Source of the DNA: an uncultured Kineothrix sp.
GTDB lineage: Bacteria > Bacillota > Clostridia > Lachnospirales > Lachnospiraceae
Reading direction: 5' to 3'
Length of the DNA: 21,604 nt
NCBI GenBank assembly: GCA_910587275.1
Contig: CAJUMD010000052.1
Span: forward strand, 1-21,604
Below are positions 14,525-21,604 of this stretch, piece by piece. The notes under the pieces are model-generated. The model was given only the letters and a program-made list of their open reading frames with translations, made no database searches and had not been told where the DNA came from. The first letter of the stretch is position 1; each line of letters opens with the position of its first letter. The translations under genes were made by a program, and so were the position numbers.

Positions 14525-16456
14525 CTAATCCATCACCTCACGCTTCAAACTTCCGTAAGAAAGCAAGATATAAACTACATAAACCATAAAAAACACACCC
14601 AAAGTAATCCCCGCAATCACAAGCGGATGGCTGGTCCCCACCAAAACACCGGGTTCCGCCCCGCTGCCAAAATTCAGTATAAAAGATACTCCAATCAACG
14701 CAGACGGTACCACCGGCATGGCATAGTAGATAAGAAACTGTGTTTTCAACGCCTGCACTATTTCCCGCCGTTCCATACCAAGTTTACGTAACAGGGCAAA
14801 CTGCTGCCTGTAACGGTTTTTCTCGCTAAGCTGGCGTATGGTAAGGATGGTGGCTGCCGTCATGGTAAGTACCAGGGCAAGATAATACAGAGGAAAAACC
14901 GATATTGCCATCATGGATGCCGCTTCCGCCTCCTTTTCGGATTTTACAAACAGAAACAACTCCGAATCCATGGACCATTCCATTATTTCCTCTAAAAAAT
15001 TATATTGTTCTTCTTTTACCGGCTCCGCCGTTTCCGCAACATACATTGTATGGCTGACAGTACCAAACTGCAGCGCTTCATCCGGCACGACCAAAAGAAA
15101 TCCCTGCCCGTTTACGTCCCACAGATATTGGGCGAACGTTTCCGTATGGACACCTGCCGGAACCAACGTATATCCGCCTGACCTGACAGGCTTTGCCCAA
15201 TCCTCCAAAAGCCCTGCCAAATAAGGCTGGCAGTGAATGATATACTGTCCCTGTCCGGGTTCTGCCGCCGGATAACCGAGCATTTCCCGGAGCGCCGTAT
15301 AGTCGCTGGCACGCATCAGGATATCTTTCTCATAATACCGGTAATATTCCGTATGGTTTTCCAGGTAATCCGTTATTTCTGAAGTTTCTCCCCGATATAC
15401 CTGATACTGTCTGGAATCCGTTACCGGAATGCTGTCCTTCACATAAGCCACACTGTCCGTAAATTCTTCCGCTTCCGGATTCCCGGCACTGATAATGACA
15501 TCAAAACAGGCTAAAAATGCTATCCGGTTTTGAAACAGTTTTTGGATGGTCAACCCGCTTCCTTCCAAAATCAGGGTTGCGGTAAAAAGCAGGGCAATGG
15601 TCGCCATAACCACTCCCATCTCGGCAATCTTGGCGGACAGGGTACGGAACACCAGCAGATTCTGTCCACGGTACTTCCTCTCCCCATGCTTTTCAAACCA
15701 GGCTGGAATGGCGGAGGAAAAACTGGCAAAAAAACCGTAAAGAAATACAATAATACACGCCGAGCCAACAATACCAAACAAAAGCCCTCCCACCAAAAGC
15801 AAAACGGTTCCCGCCACCCCTAAAACAACGGAAACCGCAAATACACCTTTGCGCCTGCTGCTTTTCCCGATGACCGCATTCTCATTCTGCCGCTCAAAAT
15901 ATATCAAGTCATAAATTTTCATGGACCGGATACGCTTGCGCCCTTTTAACTGGGCAAATAAATAAACCGGCATGAAATACAGCAGCGTCAGCCCCACTGC
16001 CCGCAGGGAAAACGAAAATATAAAATGATAAGGAATGTCAAACAACGCCAGTATGACGGCACGCAAAATCTGGAACAGGATATTCCCGGACAGGATTCCA
16101 AGCACAAAAGCAAAACCGCCCACCGCAAGATTTTCCAGGAAAAATAACCGCGCCACCTGCCGGTTTTCCAAACCGACCAGGATATAAGTACCAAGTTCCC
16201 TGCTTCGCCTGGTCAGGATAAATTTTGTGGTATAGGAAACCAGCCAGCTCATAATACCTACCACCACAATGCTTGCGAAGACAATGATTGCAGGCATTGA
16301 TCTTAACATCTGGGAAAGCGTTTGAAATTCTTCGGAAAAAATAAGCCCGTTAAATGCATACATCAAAGCCGTAACCATAACCACCGTAACAAAATAAACG
16401 AGATAGTCCCCCGCCTGACGGCAGGCATTGCGAAACGACAATTTAAATAACGTCAC
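14525..16456 (-). CDS. FtsX-like ABC transporter permease, BceB type
   Basis: Membrane subunit of a peptide-antibiotic detoxification and sensing transporter, about 643 residues. Two FtsX-type membrane blocks are visible. Helices occur near residues 20-40, 55-75, 120-160, 215-250 and 280-300; a large extracytoplasmic domain spans about 300-530; a final three-helix block lies at the C-terminus. Ten helices with one large loop between helices 7 and 8 is the BceB pattern. The start chosen is GTG at 16456: GGAGG lies 8 nt upstream, the protein then begins VTLFKLSFRNACRQ like relatives, and an ATG two codons earlier would be only 2 nt from the ribosome binding site. It overlaps the end of the ATPase gene. 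In such modules the permease forms a sensory complex with the BceS-like kinase. No terminator was found downstream before lhr. Confidence 0.88.
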   Translation of the reverse strand: MTLFKLSFRNACRQAGDYLVYFVTVVMVTALMYAFNGLIFSEEFQTLSQMLRSMPAIIVFASIVVVGIMSWLVSYTTKFILTRRSRELGTYILVGLENRQVARLFFLENLAVGGFAFVLGILSGNILFQILRAVILALFDIPYHFIFSFSLRAVGLTLLYFMPVYLFAQLKGRKRIRSMKIYDLIYFERQNENAVIGKSSRRKGVFAVSVVLGVAGTVLLLVGGLLFGIVGSACIIVFLYGFFASFSSAIPAWFEKHGERKYRGQNLLVFRTLSAKIAEMGVVMATIALLFTATLILEGSGLTIQKLFQNRIAFLACFDVIISAGNPEAEEFTDSVAYVKDSIPVTDSRQYQVYRGETSEITDYLENHTEYYRYYEKDILMRASDYTALREMLGYPAAEPGQGQYIIHCQPYLAGLLEDWAKPVRSGGYTLVPAGVHTETFAQYLWDVNGQGFLLVVPDEALQFGTVSHTMYVAETAEPVKEEQYNFLEEIMEWSMDSELFLFVKSEKEAEAASMMAISVFPLYYLALVLTMTAATILTIRQLSEKNRYRQQFALLRKLGMERREIVQALKTQFLIYYAMPVVPSALIGVSFILNFGSGAEPGVLVGTSHPLVIAGITLGVFFMVYVVYILLSYGSLKREVMD

Positions 16457-17201
16457 TGACATCACCTCCCAACAAAGCAAGCACATCCAGGATCTCATGG
16501 TAGAAAACGGACCGTGTCCGCTCTCCGCGCAGCAGTTCGTTAAAAATGCGCCCGTCTTTCAAGAACAGGATTCTGCCGGCATAACTGGCGCTGTAAGCGT
16601 CATGGGTCACCATAAGTATGGTGGCTCCCATGTCCCGGTTCATCTTTGTCAGGATTTCCAACAGATTTTTGGACGCTTTGGAATCCAGCGCTCCCGTCGG
16701 TTCATCCGCCAGCACTAACGACTGTCCCGCCACAATGGCACGGGCACAGGCGGCCCGCTGCTTCTGCCCGCCGGAAACCTGATAGGGAAACTTATCCAAA
16801 ACACCGTCAATTTCCAACTTTTGGGCAATCCGCCCAACCTGATTCTTCACCTCATCCGCATTCCTATGGTTGATGAACAGCGCAAGACCGATATTTTCCT
16901 CAATGGTCAGCGTATCCAGCAGATTAAAATCCTGAAACACAAAACCGAGCTTTTCACGGCGGAACTGTGCCAGTTTGGCGGCAGGAAGCTCCGCAATGTT
17001 TTCTCCGTCCAGCAGGATATCCCCCGCGCTTACAGTATCGATAGTGGAAATACAGTTTAACAGCGTCGTCTTTCCGCTTCCCGATGCTCCCATAATGGCG
17101 GTAAATTCCGCATCCGCCACGTCAAAACTTATCCGGTCCAACGCTTTGGTAACATTATTTTTGTTCCCATAATATTTCTCAATATTTTTCACTTGCAGCA
17201 T
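16443..17201 (-). CDS. ABC transporter ATP-binding protein, BceA type
   Basis: A 252-residue ATPase subunit of the MacB/BceA group, energising the permease that overlaps its 3' end. Walker A is GASGSGKT (38-45), the Q-loop is in FVFQDFNL, the signature is VSGGQ (142-146), Walker B is SLVLADE (161-167), and the switch His is in MVTHD. The start has a strong AGGAGG-type site (TTAGGAGGAATCGGT) just upstream. A 90-bp gap separates it from the kinase gene and contains an inverted repeat (17236-17251), so it may have its own regulated promoter, as is typical for bceAB genes controlled by BceR. Confidence 0.92.
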   Translation of the reverse strand: MLQVKNIEKYYGNKNNVTKALDRISFDVADAEFTAIMGASGSGKTTLLNCISTIDTVSAGDILLDGENIAELPAAKLAQFRREKLGFVFQDFNLLDTLTIEENIGLALFINHRNADEVKNQVGRIAQKLEIDGVLDKFPYQVSGGQKQRAACARAIVAGQSLVLADEPTGALDSKASKNLLEILTKMNRDMGATILMVTHDAYSASYAGRILFLKDGRIFNELLRGERTRSVFYHEILDVLALLGGDVSDVI

Positions 17202-17235
17202 ACCGATTCCTCCTAACGCATATTTGAAAATGTCT

Positions 17236-17251
17236 GATGTTATGATACATC
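17236..17251. promoter_or_regulatory. inverted repeat upstream of the ABC genes, candidate BceR-like site
   Basis: GATGT-N6-ACATC lies about 35 bp upstream of the ATPase start codon in the only sizeable gap of the operon. BceR-type regulators bind inverted repeats before bceAB. The spacing fits a dimer site, but five base pairs per arm is short and no firm promoter could be placed. Confidence 0.35.
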
Positions 17252-17291
17252 TATAACGGAACCGGTTGTATCGAAGTGATATGGATTTTCC

Positions 17292-18347
17292 TTACGGATT
17301 TGTAAGGTTTGCCGTATTTACTGCATTCGTAATATTATTCCTATCCTTAAGACCTGTTTTTGCCGGGAAAATCAAAGTTACTTTCGTTCCCCGACCGATT
17401 TCCGAAGTAATTTCCGTACCGATTTCCAGACAATCCGCCAGTCTGCGGCAAAGATACAGCCCCATTCCCGTGGAACCGCCCCTGGAACGTCCGTTGCTTC
17501 CCGTAAAGCCCCGTTCCCACACGCGGGATATTTCATGGGCAGGAATACCGATTCCGTTGTCGCATACCGTCAGCCATACCTGCTTTCCACACCGTCCTGC
17601 CGACAATGTAACCAGGGCATCATCACCCCGGTAACGCGCCGCATTCTGCAATAACTGCCCTATAATAAAAATAACCCATTTTCCGTCGGTATAAACGGTC
17701 TGTTCCATATTCCCTGTTTCAATGCGGATGCCGCTCTGCATAAGCAGCATCCGGTACTGCAGGATGGCCTCATCCACAAGATCTGCAAGGTGCGTCTGAC
17801 GGATGAAAAAATCCTTTTCAGGGCTTTCTGCACGCGCGTAAAATAACGCCCTTTCCACATGGGCTTCCACCTGCGCCAGCTCCCGTGAAAGTTTCCAGCG
17901 CACTTCAGGATTGGCATTACGGCAGATTAACCCTGCTGCCGTGATGGGCGTTTTGATTTCATGAATCCAGCTTTCCACATATTCCCTGTATTCCCGCTGT
18001 GCCGCCCTGGCATCGGAAACGGCTCCTATCATCGCTTTTCCGGCCCTTCGGGATAAATCAAACAGTTTCGTTTCATAAACATTTCCTGCTTTTGGGACAC
18101 ACTCTGCAAATAAATATTTTTCGTCCAAACCGTCCATAATATTTTGAAGTTCCCGCAGGCGGGAGCGGTATCGGAAAAAAGCCGCAGTCTGTATTCCCAC
18201 AAAAAACAAAAACCATATCACGAACAAAAGCAGAAGAATTCCCGCTTCCGTACCCGTTACCAAAAGAAACACGGATGCCGCAATTATAAAAACCGCCTGA
18301 AAAACGATATTTCCCAAGCGGTCCTCTAAAAATTCCATTACTGTCAT
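17292..18347 (-). CDS. intramembrane-sensing histidine kinase, BceS type
   Basis: A 351-residue kinase with two closely spaced transmembrane helices (about 14-31 and 37-57) and almost no extracytoplasmic loop. This is the hallmark of intramembrane-sensing kinases, which take their signal from the partner ABC transporter rather than binding ligand. The phospho-acceptor is His129 (SWIHEIKTPI). The ATPase domain has its N box (QLLQNAARY), a G1 box (CDNGIGIP) and a G2 box (GSTGMGLYL). Its start overlaps the regulator's stop codon by 4 bp, indicating translational coupling. The C-terminal tail after about residue 330 is Asn/Thr-rich and variable. With the neighbouring regulator and BceAB-like genes it completes a standard cassette; the antibiotic sensed (bacitracin-like, lantibiotic or other) cannot be told. 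Confidence 0.92.
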   Translation of the reverse strand: MTVMEFLEDRLGNIVFQAVFIIAASVFLLVTGTEAGILLLLFVIWFLFFVGIQTAAFFRYRSRLRELQNIMDGLDEKYLFAECVPKAGNVYETKLFDLSRRAGKAMIGAVSDARAAQREYREYVESWIHEIKTPITAAGLICRNANPEVRWKLSRELAQVEAHVERALFYARAESPEKDFFIRQTHLADLVDEAILQYRMLLMQSGIRIETGNMEQTVYTDGKWVIFIIGQLLQNAARYRGDDALVTLSAGRCGKQVWLTVCDNGIGIPAHEISRVWERGFTGSNGRSRGGSTGMGLYLCRRLADCLEIGTEITSEIGRGTKVTLIFPAKTGLKDRNNITNAVNTANLTNP

Positions 18348-19009
18348 AACTGATACCCCATTCCCCTGCGGGTCTTAACCAGCCCGCCTTTACCGATTCC
18401 TTCCAATTTTCCCCGAAGCCTTGTCATATTGACACTGAGCGTATTATCGTCGATATAAATTTTATTTTCCCAAAGCATTTCCACCAAATCGGCGCGGGCA
18501 ACAATTTCCCCCGCATGTTCCATCAGGCACGCCAAAATCTGCAATTCATTACGGGACAGTACCGCCGTCCCCGTTTCTGACGATACGGTACCCTTCGCCA
18601 GATTCAGAACCAGTCCGCAGGCTTCCATGGCATCCGTCTCCGTTATGCCGCTGCCCCTGCGCAGGACGGCCTTAATGCGCGCCATCATCACAGGAATGTT
18701 ATACGGTTTCGTAATATAATCGTCACCACCTAAACTGAACGCCCGGATTTCATCCAAACCCGAATCGCGGCCGGTAATGAAAATAACCGGTGCATGGACG
18801 GATTTCCTGATTTCCCTGCACAGGGAAAAACCATCCTTTCCCGGCAGGACGATATCCAACAAAATCAAATCCGGGCTGCCGGCTGCCACCTGTTTTGGGA
18901 TATCCGTAAAATCCCTGACCGGTATGGGATGATATCCCTCGTTTTTTAGCAAAAACGTTAATTCTTCACAGATGACGGAATCGTCTTCTATAATCATAAT
19001 TGTCTGCAT
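18344..19009 (-). CDS. OmpR-family response regulator, BceR type
   Basis: A 221-residue regulator that would activate the downstream ABC genes when phosphorylated by the adjacent kinase. The receiver has acidic residues at 8-10, phospho-acceptor Asp52 (LLDIVLPGKDG) and Lys101 (YITKPYN). The C-terminal winged helix carries LSRNELQILACLMEH and NTLSVNMTRLRGKL. The ATG follows GGGGGAAAAA. It is the first gene of the bce cluster; its 5' leader contains a strong terminator hairpin (19062-19099) downstream of a good promoter (19149-19177), which suggests control by premature termination in addition to any autoregulation. Confidence 0.93.
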   Translation of the reverse strand: MQTIMIIEDDSVICEELTFLLKNEGYHPIPVRDFTDIPKQVAAGSPDLILLDIVLPGKDGFSLCREIRKSVHAPVIFITGRDSGLDEIRAFSLGGDDYITKPYNIPVMMARIKAVLRRGSGITETDAMEACGLVLNLAKGTVSSETGTAVLSRNELQILACLMEHAGEIVARADLVEMLWENKIYIDDNTLSVNMTRLRGKLEGIGKGGLVKTRRGMGYQL

Positions 19010-19061
19010 TTTTTCCCCCTGGCAACTTTACTTTATCCGGCACCACTGGCAGCTTTTGAAA

Positions 19062-19099
19062 TAAAAAAAGCATCAAAAATACAGTGTTTTCAATGCTTT
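19062..19099 (-). terminator. intrinsic terminator in the leader of the bce operon
   Basis: On the minus strand, arms beginning AAAGCATTG and ending TGATGCTTT form 13 pairs (two G-U) around the 7-nt loop CACTGTA. Seven T's, an A and three more T's follow. It is between the predicted promoter (start about 19142) and the regulator ATG at 19009, so either it attenuates the operon or it ends an upstream minus-strand transcript. Confidence 0.75.
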
Positions 19100-19140
19100 G
19101 AAACGTCCCCGAAACGACTTAAACGTCCGGCAACGCTTTG
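19091..19140. repeat. short repeats in the bce leader
   Basis: CAAYGCTTTG occurs at 19091-19100 and 19131-19140 (40 bp apart, one difference). AAACGTCC occurs at 19101-19108 and 19121-19128, with a third AAACG at 19112, roughly every 10 bp. The first repeat is one arm of the terminator, so the upstream copy could pair with the same partner and form an alternative structure. Confidence 0.55.
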
Positions 19141-19148
19141 TTTCCTAA

Positions 19149-19177
19149 ATCATAACACAATTAGATATGCAGTACAA
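19149..19177 (-). promoter_or_regulatory. predicted sigma-A promoter of the bce operon
   Basis: Minus-strand TTGTAC (19172-19177), a 17-bp spacer and TATGAT (19149-19154). It gives a leader of about 130 nt that includes the repeats and terminator above. It lies close to the 5' end of the plus-strand gene remnant at 19215. Confidence 0.6.
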
Positions 19178-19214
19178 GATATAACAAATATTTCAGAGGA
19201 GGAAATCGTATACT

Positions 19215-19325
19215 ATGGACTATCAATTAGAAATTAAACAAATTGTGGGCGAGTGGATCTGCAAAACCTCGGAGCCAACAGAATGGTTCCGCACACGTTT
19301 CCAGCATCAGGCACTGTCCATCCTG
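19215..19325 (+). pseudogene. remnant of a larger plus-strand gene, internally deleted and 3'-truncated
   Basis: AGGAGG (19197-19202) and an ATG start a frame beginning MDYQLEIKQIV, joined directly to GEWICKTSEPTEWFRTRF and QHQALSIL. From memory both pieces match separate parts of the N-terminal region of a clostridial protein family of several hundred residues (no function I can name) in which roughly 40-60 residues normally lie between them. After about residue 37 the frame continues as the antisense of the neighbouring remnant and has no protein-like character. I therefore read this as a gene that lost an internal piece and everything beyond 19325. Recognition rests on recall, without alignment; a genuine short protein is the alternative. 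Confidence 0.5.
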
Positions 19326-19573
19326 GTTTTCCGAAGTTTATCCACGTCCAGCATCTTAAGCTCTCCCGCCAGTTCTGTCAGCTCCGCCTCTAAGCAGAAC
19401 AGATCCACTGCGATGGCAAAAAAATCCAGTATCACATTAATTGCCACGGCAATCGCAATAGCCTGTGCCGGAATTTCAACGTCCCTCTTTTCCCCACAGG
19501 AGCGCCCAAGGAAGATCTCCATTTCACGACATGCCATGGCTATATTGTGATTTGTCAGAGTAAATTTTGTCAT
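19307..19573 (-). pseudogene. internally deleted remnant of a dicarboxylate/amino-acid symporter-like gene
   Basis: An 88-residue frame with an AGGAG site 6 nt before its ATG. Residues 1-32 (including NHNIAMACREMEIFLG and GEKRDV) resemble the start of the GHKL-like domain found at the N-terminus of some clostridial sodium:dicarboxylate symporter-family proteins. From residue 33 it switches to a segment (IPAQAIAIAVAINVILDF through ELAGELKMLDVDKLRK) that resembles the extreme C-terminus of such symporters. Everything between, some 400 residues or more, is missing while the frame is kept; the last residues (about TRMDSA) come from the junction with the plus-strand remnant. Transport function must be lost. 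Gene order (ABC amino-acid transporter upstream, same direction) fits an amino-acid uptake cluster. Assignment is from pattern recognition and should be aligned. Confidence 0.5.
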
Positions 19574-19582
19574 TTCAGACTC

Positions 19583-19684
19583 CTAAAAGATGAACGCATC
19601 AGCTTCTGTCCCCCTCTCTGAGCTCTCCTGCATCCGGCATGTCAAGACCAGCATTTTAAGCCGGACAAGTGTCCGTTTTTCCAT
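19583..19684 (-). CDS. possible 33-residue small protein
   Basis: AAGGATAATA precedes an ATG at 19684. The frame encodes 33 residues (begins MEKRTLVRLKMLVLTC) and ends with TAG, whose bases run into the AGGAG of the next gene. Such tight coupling is suggestive, but the peptide has no recognisable feature and a 5-bp hairpin with a T run on the plus strand (19662-19680) overlaps it. It may be a real small gene, another remnant, or chance. Confidence 0.3.
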   Translation of the reverse strand: MEKRTLVRLKMLVLTCRMQESSERGTEADAFIF

Positions 19685-19695
19685 TATTATCCTTT

Positions 19696-20808
19696 TTATA
19701 TGCTGATGGTCAAATGGTTACATCCATCTGCGAATACATGTTCTATCTCTTTGGACATCCCTTTTATCATTCTGCCGGACAGATCTTCTTTCGTGCCAAA
19801 GGGATGACAAGCAGCGCCTCCGTAGGAAAAACGCATCTGTGCCAGATTCTCCCGCTCACTGTATTCCACATCCAGGGAAATGTCCATACCGCCCGCTTCC
19901 CCGGCTGCCGGCAGGAGCTTTTGCATCAGCACTTCCTCCGCCGTAAGCTGCATGGCGTAAATCTGTCTCTGGGGAAGCTGCTGCCGGCGCCCGAACTCCT
20001 CAAGCTGTGTCATAAAAGCCGGGAAGTCAAAATCGCGTGAAATCTTTTCCACATGGAGCACCTTAAGCTGCCGGATAAAAATCCGGGTCCTCTCCCTTTT
20101 GGGGTGCTCAAAGATCTGCTCCGGCGTTCCGTCCTCATAAATCTCTCCCTGATCCATATAAAAGATCCTCGTGGACACATCCCGGGCAACCTTCATTTCA
20201 TGAGTCACGATCATCATGGTCATCCCCTGCCCTGCCAGCCTGCGGATAACGGAAAGCACTTCGCCCACCATAGTCGGGTCTAAAGCCGAGGTGGGCTCGT
20301 CAAAGAGAATGATCTCCGGCTCCATGGCAACCGTCCGGGCAATCGCCGCACGCTGCTTCTGTCCCCCGGAGAGCTCATCCGGGTAGGCAAGGGCTTTATC
20401 CCCAAGTCCTATGGTGCGCAAAAGTTCCATTCCCCTGTCATAAGATTCCTGTCGGCTCCTGCCAAGGAGATCCACCTGACCCATCATGATATTTTCAATA
20501 ATGGTCTTGTGGGCAAACAGGTTAAAGGACTGGAATACCATACCCATCTTCCGCCGCACCAGATTCACCTTGCATTTCTTATCCGTGGTCATCACGCCGT
20601 CCACCACAATTTCGCCTCCTGTGGGCGTCTCCAGAAGGTTGATACAGCGCAGCAGGGTTGATTTTCCGGTGCCTGATGGACCGATAATGGAAATCACTTC
20701 TCCCTTTTTAATCTCCACGCTCACATCCCGCAAAGGAGTTACATTGGGATATTCCTTGCGCAGATGCCTGATGGAAATAATGCTCCGGTCTTCCTGTTTC
20801 TCTGTCAT
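19696..20808 (-). CDS. polar amino-acid ABC transporter ATP-binding protein with C-terminal GHKL-like domain
   Basis: About 370 residues; the first 250 are a GlnQ/HisP-type ATPase powering amino-acid uptake with the permease encoded just upstream. Walker A is GPSGTGKS, the Q-loop is in MVFQSFNL, the signature is LSGGQ, Walker B is EIILFDEPTS, and the switch His is in IVTHEM. Typical GlnQ proteins stop near 245-255 residues. Here a further 120 residues follow that look like a worn histidine-kinase/anti-sigma-type ATPase fold: an N-box-like helix (LTAEEVLMQ) lacking the Asn, a degenerate glycine loop (YGGAACHPF) and a closing GCNHLTISI strand. ATP binding by this part is doubtful, so a regulatory role is more likely. 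The start chosen is the ATG at 20808, overlapping the permease stop (TGATG), with AAAGGGGGTG upstream; a GTG one codon earlier is possible. Confidence 0.88.
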   Translation of the reverse strand: MTEKQEDRSIISIRHLRKEYPNVTPLRDVSVEIKKGEVISIIGPSGTGKSTLLRCINLLETPTGGEIVVDGVMTTDKKCKVNLVRRKMGMVFQSFNLFAHKTIIENIMMGQVDLLGRSRQESYDRGMELLRTIGLGDKALAYPDELSGGQKQRAAIARTVAMEPEIILFDEPTSALDPTMVGEVLSVIRRLAGQGMTMMIVTHEMKVARDVSTRIFYMDQGEIYEDGTPEQIFEHPKRERTRIFIRQLKVLHVEKISRDFDFPAFMTQLEEFGRRQQLPQRQIYAMQLTAEEVLMQKLLPAAGEAGGMDISLDVEYSERENLAQMRFSYGGAACHPFGTKEDLSGRMIKGMSKEIEHVFADGCNHLTISI

Positions 20809-21604
20809 CACATGGACACCCCCTTTACGCTCCGTTTATTTCGTTTCGGCAAAACTTCCCTTTCTGCAAAGGAAAGGACTGTCGTCATCACATTGGCAAC
20901 GGCAAAATAGATTACCGCCGTTACGATCAGCGGAAAAAAAGCCTCCATGGTACGTGAACGGATAATATCAGACACCTTGGTCAGATCCTGTACGGCGATA
21001 TACCCTGCCACGGAAGTCATTTTTACCATGGAAATAAATTCGCCTTTCAGCACAGGAATAAAATTTCCGGCTGCCTGGGGAAATACAACCTTAAAAAATG
21101 TCTGCCTTTTGGTATAGCCCATGGCAAGGGCTGCCTCATGCTGTCCCTTATCCACGGTTTCTATGCCTGTACGCATCATCTCCGATGAGTATGCCGCGAA
21201 GTTAATGGAAAATCCAATGACCGCAACCAGGATCTCGGAAATATCCATCGAGCCGAAAATTCCATAATACAGGATCATAAGGAGGACCACAACAGGCATT
21301 CCCTGCACCACCCGGACAAAAATCCCTCCAAGATACTGTACGGGCCTGCAATTCATCCGCCGCAGCATACATATCCCAAACCCAAGACTAAGACCGCAAA
21401 TTCCTGAACAGACAGAGATCAGTATGGTGATCCCCAGTCCCTGTAAAATCAACCGCCACCGTCCCTCCACCACAAAAGTGCTCTTAAAGCTGTCCTCCAG
21501 ACCTGCCAAAAAACCTTTCTTCTGCACTGCGCCGTCTGCATCACGCACCAAAAGCACCATGGCTGAATCATAGTGGGTATCCGCAAAGTCCACCTTTTTC
21601 GCCC
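20808..21604 (-). CDS. amino-acid ABC transporter permease, probably fused to a substrate-binding domain (partial)
   Basis: The C-terminal 265 or so residues of a HisM/GlnP-type permease, cut by the right edge. The frame is open to the last base, and the segment before the membrane part (AKKVDFADTHYDSAM, then GFLAGLEDSFKSTF) looks like the end of an extracytoplasmic binding domain joined to the permease. Many Firmicutes have such binding-protein/permease fusions. Several membrane helices are clear (GITILISVCSGICGL, VVVLLMILYYGIF, AVIGFSINFAAY and a final VTAVIYFAVANVMTTVLSF). The EAA-type loop is EAALAMGYTKRQTF, which contacts the ATPase. The stop codon overlaps the ATPase start. The specific amino acid is not predictable. 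A GTG at 21593 is in frame but is unlikely to be the true start. Confidence 0.85.
   Translation of the reverse strand, partial: AKKVDFADTHYDSAMVLLVRDADGAVQKKGFLAGLEDSFKSTFVVEGRWRLILQGLGITILISVCSGICGLSLGFGICMLRRMNCRPVQYLGGIFVRVVQGMPVVVLLMILYYGIFGSMDISEILVAVIGFSINFAAYSSEMMRTGIETVDKGQHEAALAMGYTKRQTFFKVVFPQAAGNFIPVLKGEFISMVKMTSVAGYIAVQDLTKVSDIIRSRTMEAFFPLIVTAVIYFAVANVMTTVLSFAEREVLPKRNKRSVKGVSM

Noticed and set aside
14505..14530. AGGAGG directly after the permease stop codon, on the minus strand.
   Set aside because: No ATG, GTG or TTG start with an open frame follows at useful spacing; it may be a relic of a lost gene or chance.
19660..19680. CGGAC-AAGT-GTCCG followed by TTTTT on the plus strand.
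   Set aside because: A 5-bp stem is weak and no plus-strand gene ends here; not reported as a terminator.

Overview
The window looks like chromosomal DNA from a Gram-positive anaerobe of the class Clostridia, most likely a Lachnospiraceae-type gut bacterium. The grounds are the gene families present, AGGAGG-type ribosome binding sites, a BceRS-BceAB-style module and a fused binding-protein/permease amino-acid transporter. Almost all genes are on the minus strand. The exception is a D,D-carboxypeptidase gene at 1601-3097 and a short broken gene near 19.2 kb. No rRNA, tRNA or CRISPR array was seen.

Layout: (a) 1-1381, thioredoxin and tRNA m7G46 methyltransferase. (b) 1601-3097, a membrane-anchored DacF-like carboxypeptidase, convergent with (c) a Rep_3/RepB-type replication initiator (3162-4307). 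The initiator is followed by about 900 bp without genes that holds 18-bp iteron-like repeats, palindromes and a promoter, so it resembles a plasmid-type origin in chromosomal surroundings. (d) 5236-8368, a two-component system with an unusually large sensor. (e) 8565-10131, a DEDDh exonuclease with a Cys/His tail and a cytidylate-kinase-like protein. (f) 10282-14394, an Lhr-family helicase. (g) 14525-19009, a complete BceRS-BceAB-like peptide-antibiotic sensing and efflux module, whose leader carries a strong intrinsic terminator between promoter and first gene. (h) 19.2-19.6 kb, two small reading frames that look like internally deleted remnants of larger genes. (i) 19696-21604, an amino-acid ABC transporter: an ATPase with an extra GHKL-like C-terminal domain, and a binding-protein/permease fusion cut by the window edge.

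The strongest whole-window signal is compositional. By hand count GATC occurs only 7 times in the first 19.25 kb but 16 times in the last 2.35 kb. The last sparse site is at 17780 and the first dense one at 19256. This places a boundary between the bce operon and the remnant genes. It suggests that the right end has a different history (recent acquisition or an assembly join), while the left part belongs to a genome that avoids GATC.

Working together: the two-component systems and the bce module form an envelope-stress layer, DacF acts on peptidoglycan, and the right-hand operon imports amino acids. The Rep/iteron block has no partition or mobilisation genes beside it within the window.
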